Shown piece after piece: positions 6,799-15,779 of a stretch of 33,880 bases of DNA. This stretch comes from Brunnivagina elsteri CCALA 953 (GTDB taxonomy: Bacteria; Cyanobacteriota; Cyanobacteriia; Cyanobacteriales; Nostocaceae), in assembly GCF_002289455.1 (NCBI RefSeq), contig NZ_NTFS01000018.1, positions 1 through 33,880 on the forward strand, in the 5' to 3' direction. The position numbers were made by a program, and so were the translations under genes. A model generated the notes under the pieces. It saw only the letters and a list, made by a program, of their open reading frames with translations. It searched no databases and was not told where the DNA came from. Position 1 is the first letter of the stretch. Every line of letters begins with the position of its first letter.

Positions 6799-8523
6799 TT
6801 AATACTTCCGCTCCAGTGGTTCAAACATCCCCACATTCACCGGAACATATTGAATATCAATCCCCGCAGGTGAATAATAGGCAAACGTATGCTGTAAAAA
6901 ATTACTATCATCACGCTGTGAATAATCTTCGCGAAAATGCGCTCCTCGGCTTTCCTTCCGCTTAAAAGCTGAATTCAGAATAACCTGCCCAACCAACATC
7001 AAGCTGCGTAATTCCAACGCTTCAACCAACTCCGTATTCCAATCTTTGCCTTTATCATCTAAGTAAATTTGCGAATATTGCTGCTGATATTCTTGTGCTT
7101 TTTGTAATCCCTGCTCCATCAATTCCGCAGTCCGAAATACCCCGCAATATTCCGTCATTGCATCTTGGAAACCCTGCCGAACTTGATTAATCCGCAATTT
7201 TCCTGGTTGGTCAATTAAAGCTTGAATTTCCTGCTTTGCCTCATTAATATACTTCTGCTCATTAATTGTGGGTAACTTGCGGTTTTCCACATAACGAGCA
7301 ATACTTGCTCCCGCTCTTCTGCCATAAACAACACATTCCAACAGCGAATTACTACCGAGACGATTTGCACCATGAACCGACACACAAGATGTCTCCCCAG
7401 CCGAGAAAAAGGCTTCAATCACACCATCAGCACTACTACGAACTTGACAGTCAGTGTTAACAGGAATACCACCCATACAGTAATGAATTGTCGGACGCAC
7501 GGGCATTGGTTGGGTAACAGCATCCACCCCAACTAAACGATGTGCTTCTTCCCAACAAAAAGGAACCCGACTCATGATTTTTTCCTTACCCATGTGCCGC
7601 AAATCCAGATATACAAAGCCTCCCCCCGCACTCCCATCCAGATTAACACCACGTCCAGCGCGAATTTCATATGCGATCGCACGGGATGTAATATCTCTAG
7701 GTGCAAGTTCCATTCGACTAGGTGCGTATTGCGACATGAATCGTTCACCTTCACTGTTGATTAAATACGCCCCTTCTCCCCGCACTGCTTCGGAAATCAA
7801 CACACCAACGGGTAATCCTGTGGGATGGAACTGGACAAATTCCATATCTTCCAACGGTAAACCAGCTTGTGCAGTCATTGCTAAACCGTCACCTGCGGAA
7901 GCATAATCATTCGATGTGGTGTTATAAACGCGACCATAGCCACCTGTAGCAAACATCACAGCCTTTGCCCGCACGACTTCAATATGTCCGTCCTGAATAC
8001 GGAACATAACAACACCTTTCGCTACGCCATCTTCCAATATCAGGCGCATTACGTACCACTCTTGATAAACTTTTACACCATTACGCCGTAGATTATTGAC
8101 TAGTTCGTGTAAAATTGCATGTCCCGTTTTATCCGCAGCGTAACAAGTGCGATTGTGGGAATGTCCACCAAATGCCCGTTGAGCAATTCTGCCATCAGGA
8201 AGTCGGGAAAACAGCACTCCCATATGTTCCAAATCGATCACAACATCGGCAGCTTCCTGAGTCAAAATCGCAACCGCATCTTGGTCAGCTAAATAATCGG
8301 AACCCTTGACAGTATCAAACGCATGTGCTTTCCAGCTATCCTCCGCATCAACATTTTTTAAACTTGCTGCCATTCCCCCCTGAGCAGCGACAGAGTGCGA
8401 TCGTATCGGGTGGGTTTTTGCAACTACGGCAACATTCAAACTGGGGTTAGTACGAGCAATTTCCACAGCCGCACGACATCCAGCTAATCCACCACCAACG
8501 ATAATTACATCATGTTCGAGCAT
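6799..8523 (-). CDS. sdhA: Succinate dehydrogenase/fumarate reductase flavoprotein subunit
   Basis: 574 residues, close to the usual SdhA length. The FAD-binding GGGLAG is at residues 10-15, the HSVAAQGG segment with the covalent-FAD histidine at 43-50, FGGHSHNRT at 118-126 and HPTG of the dicarboxylate site at 233-236; MGGIPVNTD follows further on. The subunit oxidises succinate to fumarate and passes electrons to the Fe-S subunit and plastoquinone in the thylakoid membrane. No sdhB is nearby; in cyanobacteria the subunits are usually unlinked and the anchor proteins are unclear. Two small membrane-protein genes lie upstream on the same strand. Related L-aspartate oxidase is excluded by the SdhA-like C-terminal region. 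Confidence 0.92.
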   Translation of the reverse strand: MLEHDVIIVGGGLAGCRAAVEIARTNPSLNVAVVAKTHPIRSHSVAAQGGMAASLKNVDAEDSWKAHAFDTVKGSDYLADQDAVAILTQEAADVVIDLEHMGVLFSRLPDGRIAQRAFGGHSHNRTCYAADKTGHAILHELVNNLRRNGVKVYQEWYVMRLILEDGVAKGVVMFRIQDGHIEVVRAKAVMFATGGYGRVYNTTSNDYASAGDGLAMTAQAGLPLEDMEFVQFHPTGLPVGVLISEAVRGEGAYLINSEGERFMSQYAPSRMELAPRDITSRAIAYEIRAGRGVNLDGSAGGGFVYLDLRHMGKEKIMSRVPFCWEEAHRLVGVDAVTQPMPVRPTIHYCMGGIPVNTDCQVRSSADGVIEAFFSAGETSCVSVHGANRLGSNSLLECVVYGRRAGASIARYVENRKLPTINEQKYINEAKQEIQALIDQPGKLRINQVRQGFQDAMTEYCGVFRTAELMEQGLQKAQEYQQQYSQIYLDDKGKDWNTELVEALELRSLMLVGQVILNSAFKRKESRGAHFREDYSQRDDSNFLQHTFAYYSPAGIDIQYVPVNVGMFEPLERKY

Positions 8524-8750
8524 AATTTATTATTTTAAGTAATTTGGCATACAAATATATAAGTTTATTTTACGTGGGAAAAGGGAAGAAGGTTGGTAAG
8601 CAGCAAAATTCCATAGGGGCAAACGGTTATTTCCCCTCATTTGTATTACATCCAAAGGAAAAACATGATATTACAATCCCCAATCCCCAATATAAAAACC
8701 CTGCCAATTCGACAAGGTTTTAATATTAAGAATCATGAACTTTAGCTTAT

Positions 8751-9065
8751 TTAATTTGTAGCTTGTACAGGTTGTTGCTGGGAAACATTACCAGGCATTG
8801 GTTCCATCTTCATTCCTGGTTCAAATGGTGCGACTTCAATATGATTTAATAGGGTGGTTACAAATGCGAAGAGTAGAAATGGCAGCGACAACAAGACAAC
8901 GAGTCCGACTGTAACTAAAGCATAAACTGGTCTTCTCGCACCCATAAGCGCCAATGCCGCAGCTAAACTAATGGTGATAGTAATTAACCAAACCATGATT
9001 TGACCGTAAACGTCACCAAATGTGAGAGTGCAGATAAACCGATATTTTTGAATATTATTATTCAT
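8751..9065 (-). CDS. Small membrane protein, two predicted helices
   Basis: 104 residues. Helices at about 24-41 (MVWLITITISLAAALALMG) and 46-72 (PVYALVTVGLVVLLSLPFLL) are joined by a short arginine-containing turn (ARRP); the C-terminal tail is Pro/Gln-rich. No family recognised. The first ATG has a GAGAGAA ribosome-binding site; the internal Met24 (MVWLIT) would also give a natural membrane protein. It lies 227 bp upstream of sdhA in the same direction. A link to the SDH complex is only a guess. Confidence 0.65.
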   Translation of the reverse strand: MNNNIQKYRFICTLTFGDVYGQIMVWLITITISLAAALALMGARRPVYALVTVGLVVLLSLPFLLFAFVTTLLNHIEVAPFEPGMKMEPMPGNVSQQQPVQATN

Positions 9066-9214
9066 GATATTTCTCTCAATTCTTCCTTAATTTCTAGATT
9101 AGAACTATGTTTTTTATTTTGACGATTTCTAAATATTTTTGAAACAATCGTAACATTGCTTCATACATTTCTGAGCAACCCGATAAAAAGCTTAAGTCAT
9201 CTGGGCTTATATTT

Positions 9215-9574
9215 CTATTTGTTACGAAATTTCTTATTACGATTTTTATTGTTATTGCTTGATTTTAACTGCTTTAAGTCATAATCCTCGCTAATAACAA
9301 TTGTTTCTAAATCTCGGATGCGTTGTTCGAGTAATTCAACTTGCTGGGTTGCAAAATAACTACCTTTAGATTTCTTATTGTCAGAACCCCAAACCGCTAC
9401 AGTACAGATGCTTGCCCCAGCCAAAGCTGCTAATGGAATAATGGGATTGCGAAGGAGAATAGCTAGTGGAGCACTAATCGTTAAAATAGCAGTTGTCCAT
9501 CCCCAAATTTGCTTAGTGGCAGCAAGACGTACATCTTTTTCTGGTTCTTTTTCTTGTTCCGATTTCTTTCCCAT
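9215..9574 (-). CDS. Small membrane protein with C-terminal coiled coil
   Basis: 119 residues. A charged N-terminus (KKSEQEKEPEKDVR) leads to two hydrophobic segments (about 22-42 and 45-64), then a helix with heptad character (QQVELLEQRIRDLETIVISE) and a basic, asparagine-rich tail (NNNKNRNKKFRNK). No family recognised. The ribosome-binding site GGGGAAAAT is next to the ATG. It lies 149 bp upstream of the other small membrane-protein gene and could be co-transcribed with it. Confidence 0.65.
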   Translation of the reverse strand: MGKKSEQEKEPEKDVRLAATKQIWGWTTAILTISAPLAILLRNPIIPLAALAGASICTVAVWGSDNKKSKGSYFATQQVELLEQRIRDLETIVISEDYDLKQLKSSNNNKNRNKKFRNK

Positions 9575-9931
9575 ATTTTCCCCAATCTGATATTTTTCTA
9601 AGTTTTGATTTTTACATTGACATATCTAAGTCAAATCAGCTTCACACTTTTGGGTTAAGTAAAATTGCTCAAAGCTTGTTTTAGGCAGGTTAAGAATAAT
9701 AGACATCTCCGGAAAAGATGTAGAACGTAGAGCTTAGGGACTTCCAATTTTTGAAAATGCCTGAAAAGCTTAGAGAATAATTTTTCTTTCTTTTGTCCTA
9801 TTGTACTACTCCCTGAAAGCTACGTTTATGGCAACACAATATATCCTCCTCAAAAAAACGTCACAACATTCCCCTCTCATAATTGATACAATAGTTTATC
9901 AAAATCAAAATCCCCCAACTTCCCATAGCCC
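9575..9931. other. Divergent promoter spacer
   Basis: 357 bases between a minus-strand and a plus-strand gene. No gene or structured RNA is recognised. It must hold promoters for both neighbours; no unambiguous -35/-10 pair was found. Confidence 0.4.
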
Positions 9932-11302
9932 ATGCTAGAAGGTTCAATACTACAAAAGCTTGAAACATCCCACCGTCAGAGTCAACGACCAATTCGATTT
10001 GGGGTGTACTTTAAAAATACCCTGGTTGCCTTGTGTCACGCTCTCGAAGACCATATTCTCAGTCATGACGATTCACCACTAGTAATTACAGCCTTCCAGC
10101 AGGGTAAATGGTATCTTCAAGAAGCCGATCGCTATGCAGATATTGCCAAAATCGCAAAACAAGTCGTAATTATGGCTTCTGCTGATAGCGGTTGGGCAGA
10201 ACACCCCACCAGTCAATTACCAAATGTCGATTTGGTAGGATTAAAACCAGAAGATGCAGTATCAGAAGAATGGCATTTAATTATTCTGTCGCCAAATTAC
10301 ACAGCAATGGTACTTTGTCAAGAGCTTAGTCAGGCTGATTATGGGGTGGCAGGGCAACCAGAAGCGGATTTAGAACGGAAATTTTATGGTTTGTGGACAT
10401 TTGAGCCAGAATTAGTCAAAGAAACAGTCACGTTAGCAATTTCCCACATCAACGATTACAATCCCGAATTAGCCAAAAGACTAACTGAGTATCAAAAAGA
10501 GATACGATCGCACTTAGTGACAGGGGAAGAGTTGAGTGCAGTTGTCACCCGTGTTGTCGATTACTTACAAACTGGACAGAAAAATACGACTCATAAAATT
10601 TTAGACCGTAACTTGGTTTCCAACGAAATTCAAGCCTTTTTACGGATGGCACAAATAATGGATGCAGCTGATATTACGAATCCAATGGCAGCATCCGAAG
10701 TCGTCGCACTTACCGAAACAATTTGTCAACTATTAGATTTACCCGCTTGGCAAATTAAGCGATCGCGTTTGGCAGCATTATTACATCGAATAGACCCATT
10801 ACAACGCGCCGAAAGTATCCTCACGGCTGGAAGTGCCCATCGTTACCAAGATGATACACCGGATATTCCCCCTTCTTGCCCGTTAGTACCGGGGGCACAA
10901 GTATTACGAACCATGCCGAGATTGCGTGCGATCGCACAAATTATTACCCACCAAACCGAGTCATGGGATGGTAGGGGGGAACCAGCAAGATTGGCAGGTG
11001 ATGAAATCCCTTTAGAATCGAGGATTTTGGCATTAGCGGCAGACTTTCAACATCGGGTAAATCAGAAAAAATCTACTAATTTGAGTCAAGAGGAAATATT
11101 TGCCCAAGCTTTGGAAGAATGTAAGCAGCAATCGACACGTTTCGATCCTAAATTGGTGGAAGTATTAACTTTACTGGTTATGGGGTTACAACAGGGGCTA
11201 GAGTTACCACTAATGACGGCAAAAGTTACTTCTGGAATGTGGTTGCTCGATTTTAGACTAGATAATGAGGAAAAGACTGGAGTGGAAGCTACTAGTCGTT
11301 AA
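9932..11302 (+). CDS. DICT sensory domain joined to a degenerate HD-GYP domain
   Basis: 456 residues. Residues ~1-190 match the DICT domain (FGVYFKNTLVALCHALEDHI, VVIMASADSGWAEHP, FYGLWTFEPELV), a sensor domain seen with cyclases and two-component proteins. Residues ~230-445 follow the outline of an HD-GYP c-di-GMP phosphodiesterase: ALLHRIDP at 282-289 in place of LLHDIGK, HQTESWDGRGEP at 340-351 in place of HHERWDGxGYP, then ILALAADF. The HD pair and the second His of HH are lost, so it is probably catalytically dead and may bind ligand or partners. The start ATG has a weak ribosome-binding site. The pentapeptide-repeat gene follows 82 bp downstream. Confidence 0.8.
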   Translation: MLEGSILQKLETSHRQSQRPIRFGVYFKNTLVALCHALEDHILSHDDSPLVITAFQQGKWYLQEADRYADIAKIAKQVVIMASADSGWAEHPTSQLPNVDLVGLKPEDAVSEEWHLIILSPNYTAMVLCQELSQADYGVAGQPEADLERKFYGLWTFEPELVKETVTLAISHINDYNPELAKRLTEYQKEIRSHLVTGEELSAVVTRVVDYLQTGQKNTTHKILDRNLVSNEIQAFLRMAQIMDAADITNPMAASEVVALTETICQLLDLPAWQIKRSRLAALLHRIDPLQRAESILTAGSAHRYQDDTPDIPPSCPLVPGAQVLRTMPRLRAIAQIITHQTESWDGRGEPARLAGDEIPLESRILALAADFQHRVNQKKSTNLSQEEIFAQALEECKQQSTRFDPKLVEVLTLLVMGLQQGLELPLMTAKVTSGMWLLDFRLDNEEKTGVEATSR

Positions 11303-11384
11303 AAATATCAGGATAAGAAGCTCACACCAAACTGCAAAACACCAATAAAAACTTTGCGACTCTGCGGCAAACATTCTAAAACTT

Positions 11385-12026
11385 ATGAATATAAATGAAA
11401 TTCGTAGCGGAACTCTCAAAAATCTACCAGGTTCTAATTTAGAAGATGAGGATTTATCAAAGCTTGATTTAACCCGCATTAATTTGGCTGGAGCAAACCT
11501 CATTGGTACTAATTTTGCAGCATCAAAACTCGAAGGTGGACGCTTGGAAGGTGCTAATCTAATGGGTGCTAACCTCCAAGCAACCGATTTACGGGCAAAT
11601 TTAATGGGTGCAAATTTGATGCAAGCTGATTTAACAGGTGCAGATTTGCGCGGTAGCAACTTACGCGGTGCTAATTTAATGGGGGCAACATTAAGTGATG
11701 CAACCCTTGCTGGCGCATTTTTGGGTGGAGCCAATTTGATAAATGTAAATTTACAGGGGGTTGATTTGCGCGGTGCCGATTTGCGCGGTGTAAACCTTAC
11801 GGGGGCAAATCTTAAGGGTGCAGATATCAGTCGTGCAGATTTGCAGGGTGCTTTGTTGAGTGAAGCTAATTTAGAGGAAGCTGATTTACGGGGTGCTAAT
11901 TTGGCGGGGGCTAATTTTACAGGAGCTAATTTGCTTTGTGCGGAATTGGAAGGGGCTAATTTAAATGGCGTGAATTTGGAAAGAGCTTGTTTGTTAGGTA
12001 CTGTGATGGCTGAAAAGGTTGGTTAA
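11385..12026 (+). CDS. Pentapeptide-repeat protein
   Basis: 213 residues made almost entirely of A(D/N)LxG/x pentapeptides from about residue 25 to 205, which fold into a right-handed quadrilateral beta helix. An example run is LRGADLRGVNLTGANLKG. There is no signal peptide or membrane segment, so it is probably cytoplasmic. Some family members mimic DNA and protect gyrase, but most cyanobacterial ones have no known role. The short N-terminal cap (MNINEIRSGTLKNLPGSNLE) is not repeat-like. It is in the same direction as the DICT gene; the ribosome-binding site is weak. Confidence 0.9.
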   Translation: MNINEIRSGTLKNLPGSNLEDEDLSKLDLTRINLAGANLIGTNFAASKLEGGRLEGANLMGANLQATDLRANLMGANLMQADLTGADLRGSNLRGANLMGATLSDATLAGAFLGGANLINVNLQGVDLRGADLRGVNLTGANLKGADISRADLQGALLSEANLEEADLRGANLAGANFTGANLLCAELEGANLNGVNLERACLLGTVMAEKVG

Positions 12027-12225
12027 CGTTTATTATCCCACGCGGAGAGGAATGTAAGAATGGTCTGTTTTTGGTGAGGTGCTTGTCTACTTTGTGCGAT
12101 CGCATTTTCACCATATCCTTTTAATTACTTAGTTCAAGAGTAATTTATAGTACTTATAAATCTAGTCGTAATTACTCAAATATTTTCGTAACCCGTTGTG
12201 CCAAGCTTGATAGACTATTATATCA

Positions 12226-13329
12226 ATGTATATCATGGCACGCAAAATTAGACAAATATTACTGAAACGACTTCAATGGGCAATAACTACACTCGTAGTT
12301 GTAGGAATGCCCATAGTTATACCTCTGTCTCCCACATTAGCGAATACTGCAAATAGCTCTTTTGCACCAAGTATTAAGAATATCCGCTACAGAATACCAG
12401 CAAAATTTAATAATGGTTCGGAATTTTCGGAAGGGTTAGCACCAGTTAAAATTGGTAAAAAGTACGGTTTTATTAATAAAGGGGGTAAACTCGTTATTCA
12501 AGCTAACTTTGATGAAGTTTGGGCTTTTTCTGACGGTTTAGCAGCAGTAAAATTCGATTCCAAATGGGGTTATATCAACAAAAGAGGTAGATTTATAATT
12601 CAACCACAATTTGATGAACCAGATTTCTTTGACGACGGTTTAGCATCGATAAAAGTTGGGAATAAATACGGTTTTATCAATAAAAAGGGTAAGCTTGTCA
12701 TTCAACCAAAATTTGATGCGATCGCTTCGCATAACTTCGTTAACGCATCTTCATTTACAGAAGGATTGGCATCGGTAAAGATGGGTGAAAAATACGGATT
12801 CATCAATAAAAAGGGAGAATTAACAATTCCTGTACAATTTGAAGAGACTTCTTTCTTTAAAGATGGATTAGCAGCAGTTAAAGTTGATGGCAAATGGGGT
12901 TTTATTAATAAACAAGGAAAGTTTGCTATTCAACCTCAGTACGATTCCGCAAATTTCTTTCGAGAAGAATTGACATCTGTGAAAATCGGTGAAAAATATG
13001 GTTTTATTAATAAGCAAGGCAAACTCGTAATTGCAGCTAAATTTGATGCTGCTACTCCATTTCAGGAAAACTTAGCAAGGGTGAAAATAAGTGAAAAATA
13101 CGGTTACATCAACCATAAAGGTGATTTAGTCATCGAGCCAAAATTTGCAGATGCGACAGTTTTTTATGAAGGATTGGCACAAGTCAAAGTAGCTTCAAAA
13201 TGGGGTTATATAAATAAAAACGGAGAACTAGTCATCGAACCCCAATTTGATGAAGTCAAGCCTTTTTCAGAAGGATTAGCGAATGTTTGTATTAGCAATA
13301 AATGCGGTTTTATCCGTAATCCATTATAA
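12226..13329 (+). CDS. Exported WG-repeat protein
   Basis: 367 residues. The N-terminus has basic residues, a hydrophobic stretch (ITTLVVVGMPIVIPL) and an ALA-like site (TLANTANS), consistent with a signal peptide ending near residue 40-43. The rest is about nine WG repeats of the form KYGFINKxGKLVIQPxFDE...F.EGLA.VK, alternating YGF and WGY/WGF. WG-repeat domains are beta-rich and usually secreted, periplasmic or surface-exposed; function here unknown. Two in-frame ATGs (12226 and 12235) are possible; the second gives MARKIRQ. A HIP1-containing insert within the fourth repeat (near 12718) lengthens that unit. Confidence 0.88.
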   Translation: MYIMARKIRQILLKRLQWAITTLVVVGMPIVIPLSPTLANTANSSFAPSIKNIRYRIPAKFNNGSEFSEGLAPVKIGKKYGFINKGGKLVIQANFDEVWAFSDGLAAVKFDSKWGYINKRGRFIIQPQFDEPDFFDDGLASIKVGNKYGFINKKGKLVIQPKFDAIASHNFVNASSFTEGLASVKMGEKYGFINKKGELTIPVQFEETSFFKDGLAAVKVDGKWGFINKQGKFAIQPQYDSANFFREELTSVKIGEKYGFINKQGKLVIAAKFDAATPFQENLARVKISEKYGYINHKGDLVIEPKFADATVFYEGLAQVKVASKWGYINKNGELVIEPQFDEVKPFSEGLANVCISNKCGFIRNPL

Positions 13330-13420
13330 TAACTTTTTTAATGTTTATAAGGAAAATGCTGAAAACCCCTGAGAAACAGCAACACAGTTGCATATTTCGT
13401 GCTTTAGACAGGGGATGTAC

Positions 13421-13632
13421 GCGCTTCGCGTTCCCGTAGGGTAAGCTAGTGGCAGGATTTATCCTGCTTTGATGGTAGAATAGTACCAACAGGAACGGTA
13501 ATCAACCTGTATAAAAACCCAACTGCCTAACAGCAATCTGTACCTTGACAATTGAAGATATGGGGTTCTATTCCATAGTTTTAGTTCCTTCCCAGGAATA
13601 GGTAAAATCTACCCTTCGGGAACGCGAAGCGC
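13421..13632. repeat. Inverted pair of 23-bp repeats
   Basis: The word gcgcttcgcgttcccgtagg at 13421 returns inverted at 13610-13632 with one mismatch over 23 bp. Both copies belong to the common cyanobacterial gaacgcgaagcgc repeat class. The 166 bases between them have no open gene. Confidence 0.55.
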
Positions 13633-13636
13633 GAAC

Positions 13637-13825
13637 ATGGGGACTAAACGACACAGAATTAACTCAAACAAATTTTGGAATAATCCAACTACCGAGGGGC
13701 ACTCGGTAAGTAACGCTTGGGGAGAGAACCACCTCTGGCTTAGATACCGCAAGGGGTCTAAGCTAAGTGGACTCGTTGAACCAAGAATCTCCGTGTCTTT
13801 AGACCGGAGAGTGTCAAATTCCTAA
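13637..13825 (+). pseudogene. tnpB (IS200/IS605) 3' remnant with right-end/omega-RNA-like hairpin
   Basis: The reading frame includes EGHSVSNAWGENHLWLRY and later LVEPRISVSLDRRV, which match the C-terminal tail that follows the zinc finger in many cyanobacterial TnpB proteins. Everything upstream (RuvC domain, CxxC pairs) is missing, so it is a remnant, not a gene. Positions 13788-13810 form a hairpin (tctccg/cggaga with an inner gtc/gac stem) directly followed by gtgtcaa; such a subterminal hairpin and TCAA-type end is expected of the element's right end and the 3' part of its guide (omega) RNA. No tnpA is present. Confidence 0.6.
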
Positions 13826-13924
13826 CTTATTTCGTTCCCATACTTGATATGGGAACAGATTATTTATCCGTATTTATCCGCGTTTATCTGCGGTTCTTAT
13901 CTCCATATTTCCCTTGAGTCTGTA

Positions 13925-14764
13925 CTAAACTGAATTACGGGAAAAAGTTAAATTCTTTCTCCACATCCACAGACTCAAAATTAATAAAAAAATTAAACCC
14001 ATAATTCCAGCAAGGGGATTCTCATTAACCCCAGTTATCCAAACTGGAACATTACCCGTATATTTAATCAATCTTCCCACATTAACAACATACCAACCCC
14101 AAACTAATCCTGCATGAATCCCAATCGATAAACCCAAACGTCCACGACAAAGACGTTTTGCCCAAATACAAGTTAATGCTAGCAGCAATAAACCAAAAAA
14201 TTGCGGTGAAGTCCGAATTATCTCTGGGATGGGCTTAATAAAGTGGGAAACTGGAAACAGAATTGCACCACCCCAAAGTACTATACTGGGCTTATAATCA
14301 CGTTCCAATTCGTCATATATCCAGCCACGAAATAATAATTCCTCTGCCAACCCCGTACCCAAAGCCGTAGGAATTGCTTCTATAATAAGTTTTGTTAACG
14401 ATGTACTAGGTTTTTGCCATTCTAACCACCCTAATCCACCTTGAATCAAAAATAATAATTGAATACTAATTAAACCGATCGCTAAACCCCGTATTAATTC
14501 AACACCATTTTTACGGGTAAATTCCAAGCCAACATGACTATACATGTGGGGTTCCTGGTGAACCATTTTACCCCAATGAGGCAGGAAAATGAAAAATGCG
14601 ATCGCAAGCAATCCCATTGTTAAAATAGTAACTAAATTATAATCTTTGATAAGTAAATATATAGGTATGGCTATAGGCAACCATACCACTAGTAAGCACG
14701 ATAGAAAAGCAATTATGCGGATAGGGGCTGGACGATGAGCTAAATTACCTAAGTTAATTTTCAT
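13925..14764 (-). CDS. CPBP-family intramembrane glutamic protease
   Basis: 279 residues with about eight membrane helices. The family motifs are present: EELLFRGWIYDE (the EExxxR motif), FPVSHF (FxxxH) and the final HAGLVWGW. CPBP (CAAX protease/bacteriocin-processing, ABI) proteins are membrane glutamic proteases related to Rce1; targets in cyanobacteria are mostly unknown. The start codon lies inside one arm of a 12-bp inverted repeat (14762-14773 with 14881-14892). clpS is 140 bp upstream on the same strand, so the two may be co-transcribed. Confidence 0.88.
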   Translation of the reverse strand: MKINLGNLAHRPAPIRIIAFLSCLLVVWLPIAIPIYLLIKDYNLVTILTMGLLAIAFFIFLPHWGKMVHQEPHMYSHVGLEFTRKNGVELIRGLAIGLISIQLLFLIQGGLGWLEWQKPSTSLTKLIIEAIPTALGTGLAEELLFRGWIYDELERDYKPSIVLWGGAILFPVSHFIKPIPEIIRTSPQFFGLLLLALTCIWAKRLCRGRLGLSIGIHAGLVWGWYVVNVGRLIKYTGNVPVWITGVNENPLAGIMGLIFLLILSLWMWRKNLTFSRNSV

Positions 14765-14892
14765 ACCAAGTTTACGAGCATCTACTGAAGAAACGATTTT
14801 AAAGCCATTGGGTTAAATTTGGCTATTCGCGTCTTCAACAAGATTATTTTGCTTTAATCACACTAATTCAACTTTGACCGAAACTTGGTATG
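14762..14892. repeat. 12-bp inverted repeat spanning the clpS-CPBP gap
   Basis: cataccaagttt at 14762-14773 is the perfect inverse of aaacttggtatg at 14881-14892. The 131-bp unit between and including the arms has no open frame. It may be a miniature element that now supplies the CPBP start codon, or a chance pair. Confidence 0.45.
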
Positions 14893-14904
14893 CAGGTTTT
14901 CTTT

Positions 14905-15186
14905 TTATTGATCAGGTTCGATAGAACTGCTTAAACCTTTTTCTTTTAGGCTTTCGCAATAAAACTCGGCATGTTCCTGAGCGCAAGTAATAACTAGGGC
15001 AGTACCATTACTATGAGCTTCCATCATAATGCTGACAGCTTGCGGTTGGCTAAGACTTGTGACTGTGGTGATAAGGGTTTGCACCACATACTCCATCGAG
15101 TTGTAGTCGTCGTTATGGAGTAAAACGCGATACCGAGGAGCTATCTTTCTAGTTGTTGAAGGCTTTTGAATAGTTTCGACTGACAC
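14905..15186 (-). CDS. clpS: ATP-dependent Clp protease adaptor ClpS
   Basis: 93 residues, the usual length. YRVLLHNDDYNSMEYVVQTL is the ClpS core that binds N-degron substrates, and EAHSNGTALVITCAQEHAEFY follows as in other ClpS proteins. It docks on ClpC/ClpA and delivers proteins with destabilising N-termini to ClpP. Translation starts at GTG (15186) with GAGAAT upstream. Cyanobacteria often have two ClpS forms; this one has the standard fold elements. The CPBP protease gene follows. Confidence 0.93.
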   Translation of the reverse strand: MSVETIQKPSTTRKIAPRYRVLLHNDDYNSMEYVVQTLITTVTSLSQPQAVSIMMEAHSNGTALVITCAQEHAEFYCESLKEKGLSSSIEPDQ

Positions 15187-15377
15187 AATTCTCTACTATG
15201 AAAGTTTTTCTATGACTACAGAAAAGGCTTTGCTCAAATTTTTGAACAGTTGCTATTTTATTCTATAACATTAGATTGTAAATGCTGACAAAGCTAAAAT
15301 TATTATTCCTTTAGGTTGATTATTACGAATAAAATGGAAATAGCAACAATATTTTTAGCCTCTATCCCCAGTTGAGT

Positions 15378-15779
15378 ATGGATGATAACCTAAATTTCCA
15401 ATCAGGACAAATTTTATTTTTAGAATGCGATACTTCTTTGGAGTCACGAAGCTGCGGCAATATCAAAGACATACGCGATCGCTCTCGTTTATATGCTGAA
15501 CTGATTCAAGTTGTTGTTTCTCGCCAACTTTGCTGGGTACGTCCATTATTACTGGTAGACTTTACCCAGGAAATTCCATTGGTTAACGATTTGCGTGGTG
15601 CAAACGATATATTATGGTCGGTAGATTCATTTCGCCCAGCTTTAGATACTGATACGATTGAGTTTTTAAGTCAAGTAATATTTAAAGAGCCAAAGCCAGA
15701 ACTCTTAGGAGTCGCAAAACAGCAGTTAAACCAATTTATTCAACAATTATGGCAATATTCCCAAAACAAAATTAGATAA
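15378..15779 (+). CDS. Cyanobacterial hypothetical protein
   Basis: 133 residues from ATG 15378 (a TTG two codons upstream at 15372 is possible). Soluble, mixed alpha/beta. Noticeable stretches are LFLECDTSLE near the N-terminus, SRLYAELIQVVVSRQLCWVRPLLLV in the middle, and a C-terminal helix (QQLNQFIQQLWQYSQ). I believe it belongs to a conserved cyanobacterial family without known function. It is divergent from clpS, sharing a 190-bp promoter region. No motif identifies an activity. Confidence 0.65.
   Translation: MDDNLNFQSGQILFLECDTSLESRSCGNIKDIRDRSRLYAELIQVVVSRQLCWVRPLLLVDFTQEIPLVNDLRGANDILWSVDSFRPALDTDTIEFLSQVIFKEPKPELLGVAKQQLNQFIQQLWQYSQNKIR

Larger units (their letters stand above)
13330..13924. 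other. Spacer holding an insertion-sequence remnant
   Basis: 595 bases without an intact gene. Visible items: an inverted pair of gaacgcgaagcgc repeats (13421-13443 and 13610-13632), a tnpB 3' remnant with right-end hairpin (13637-13825), a perfect 9-bp hairpin at 13834-13856 (gttcccata), and short tatttatccg repeats near 13860. Confidence 0.55.

Noticed and set aside
11258-11734. 158-codon minus-strand frame opposite the pentapeptide gene
   Set aside because: It is the mirror of the repetitive pentapeptide codons; the low-complexity Ala/Pro/Lys product is an artefact.
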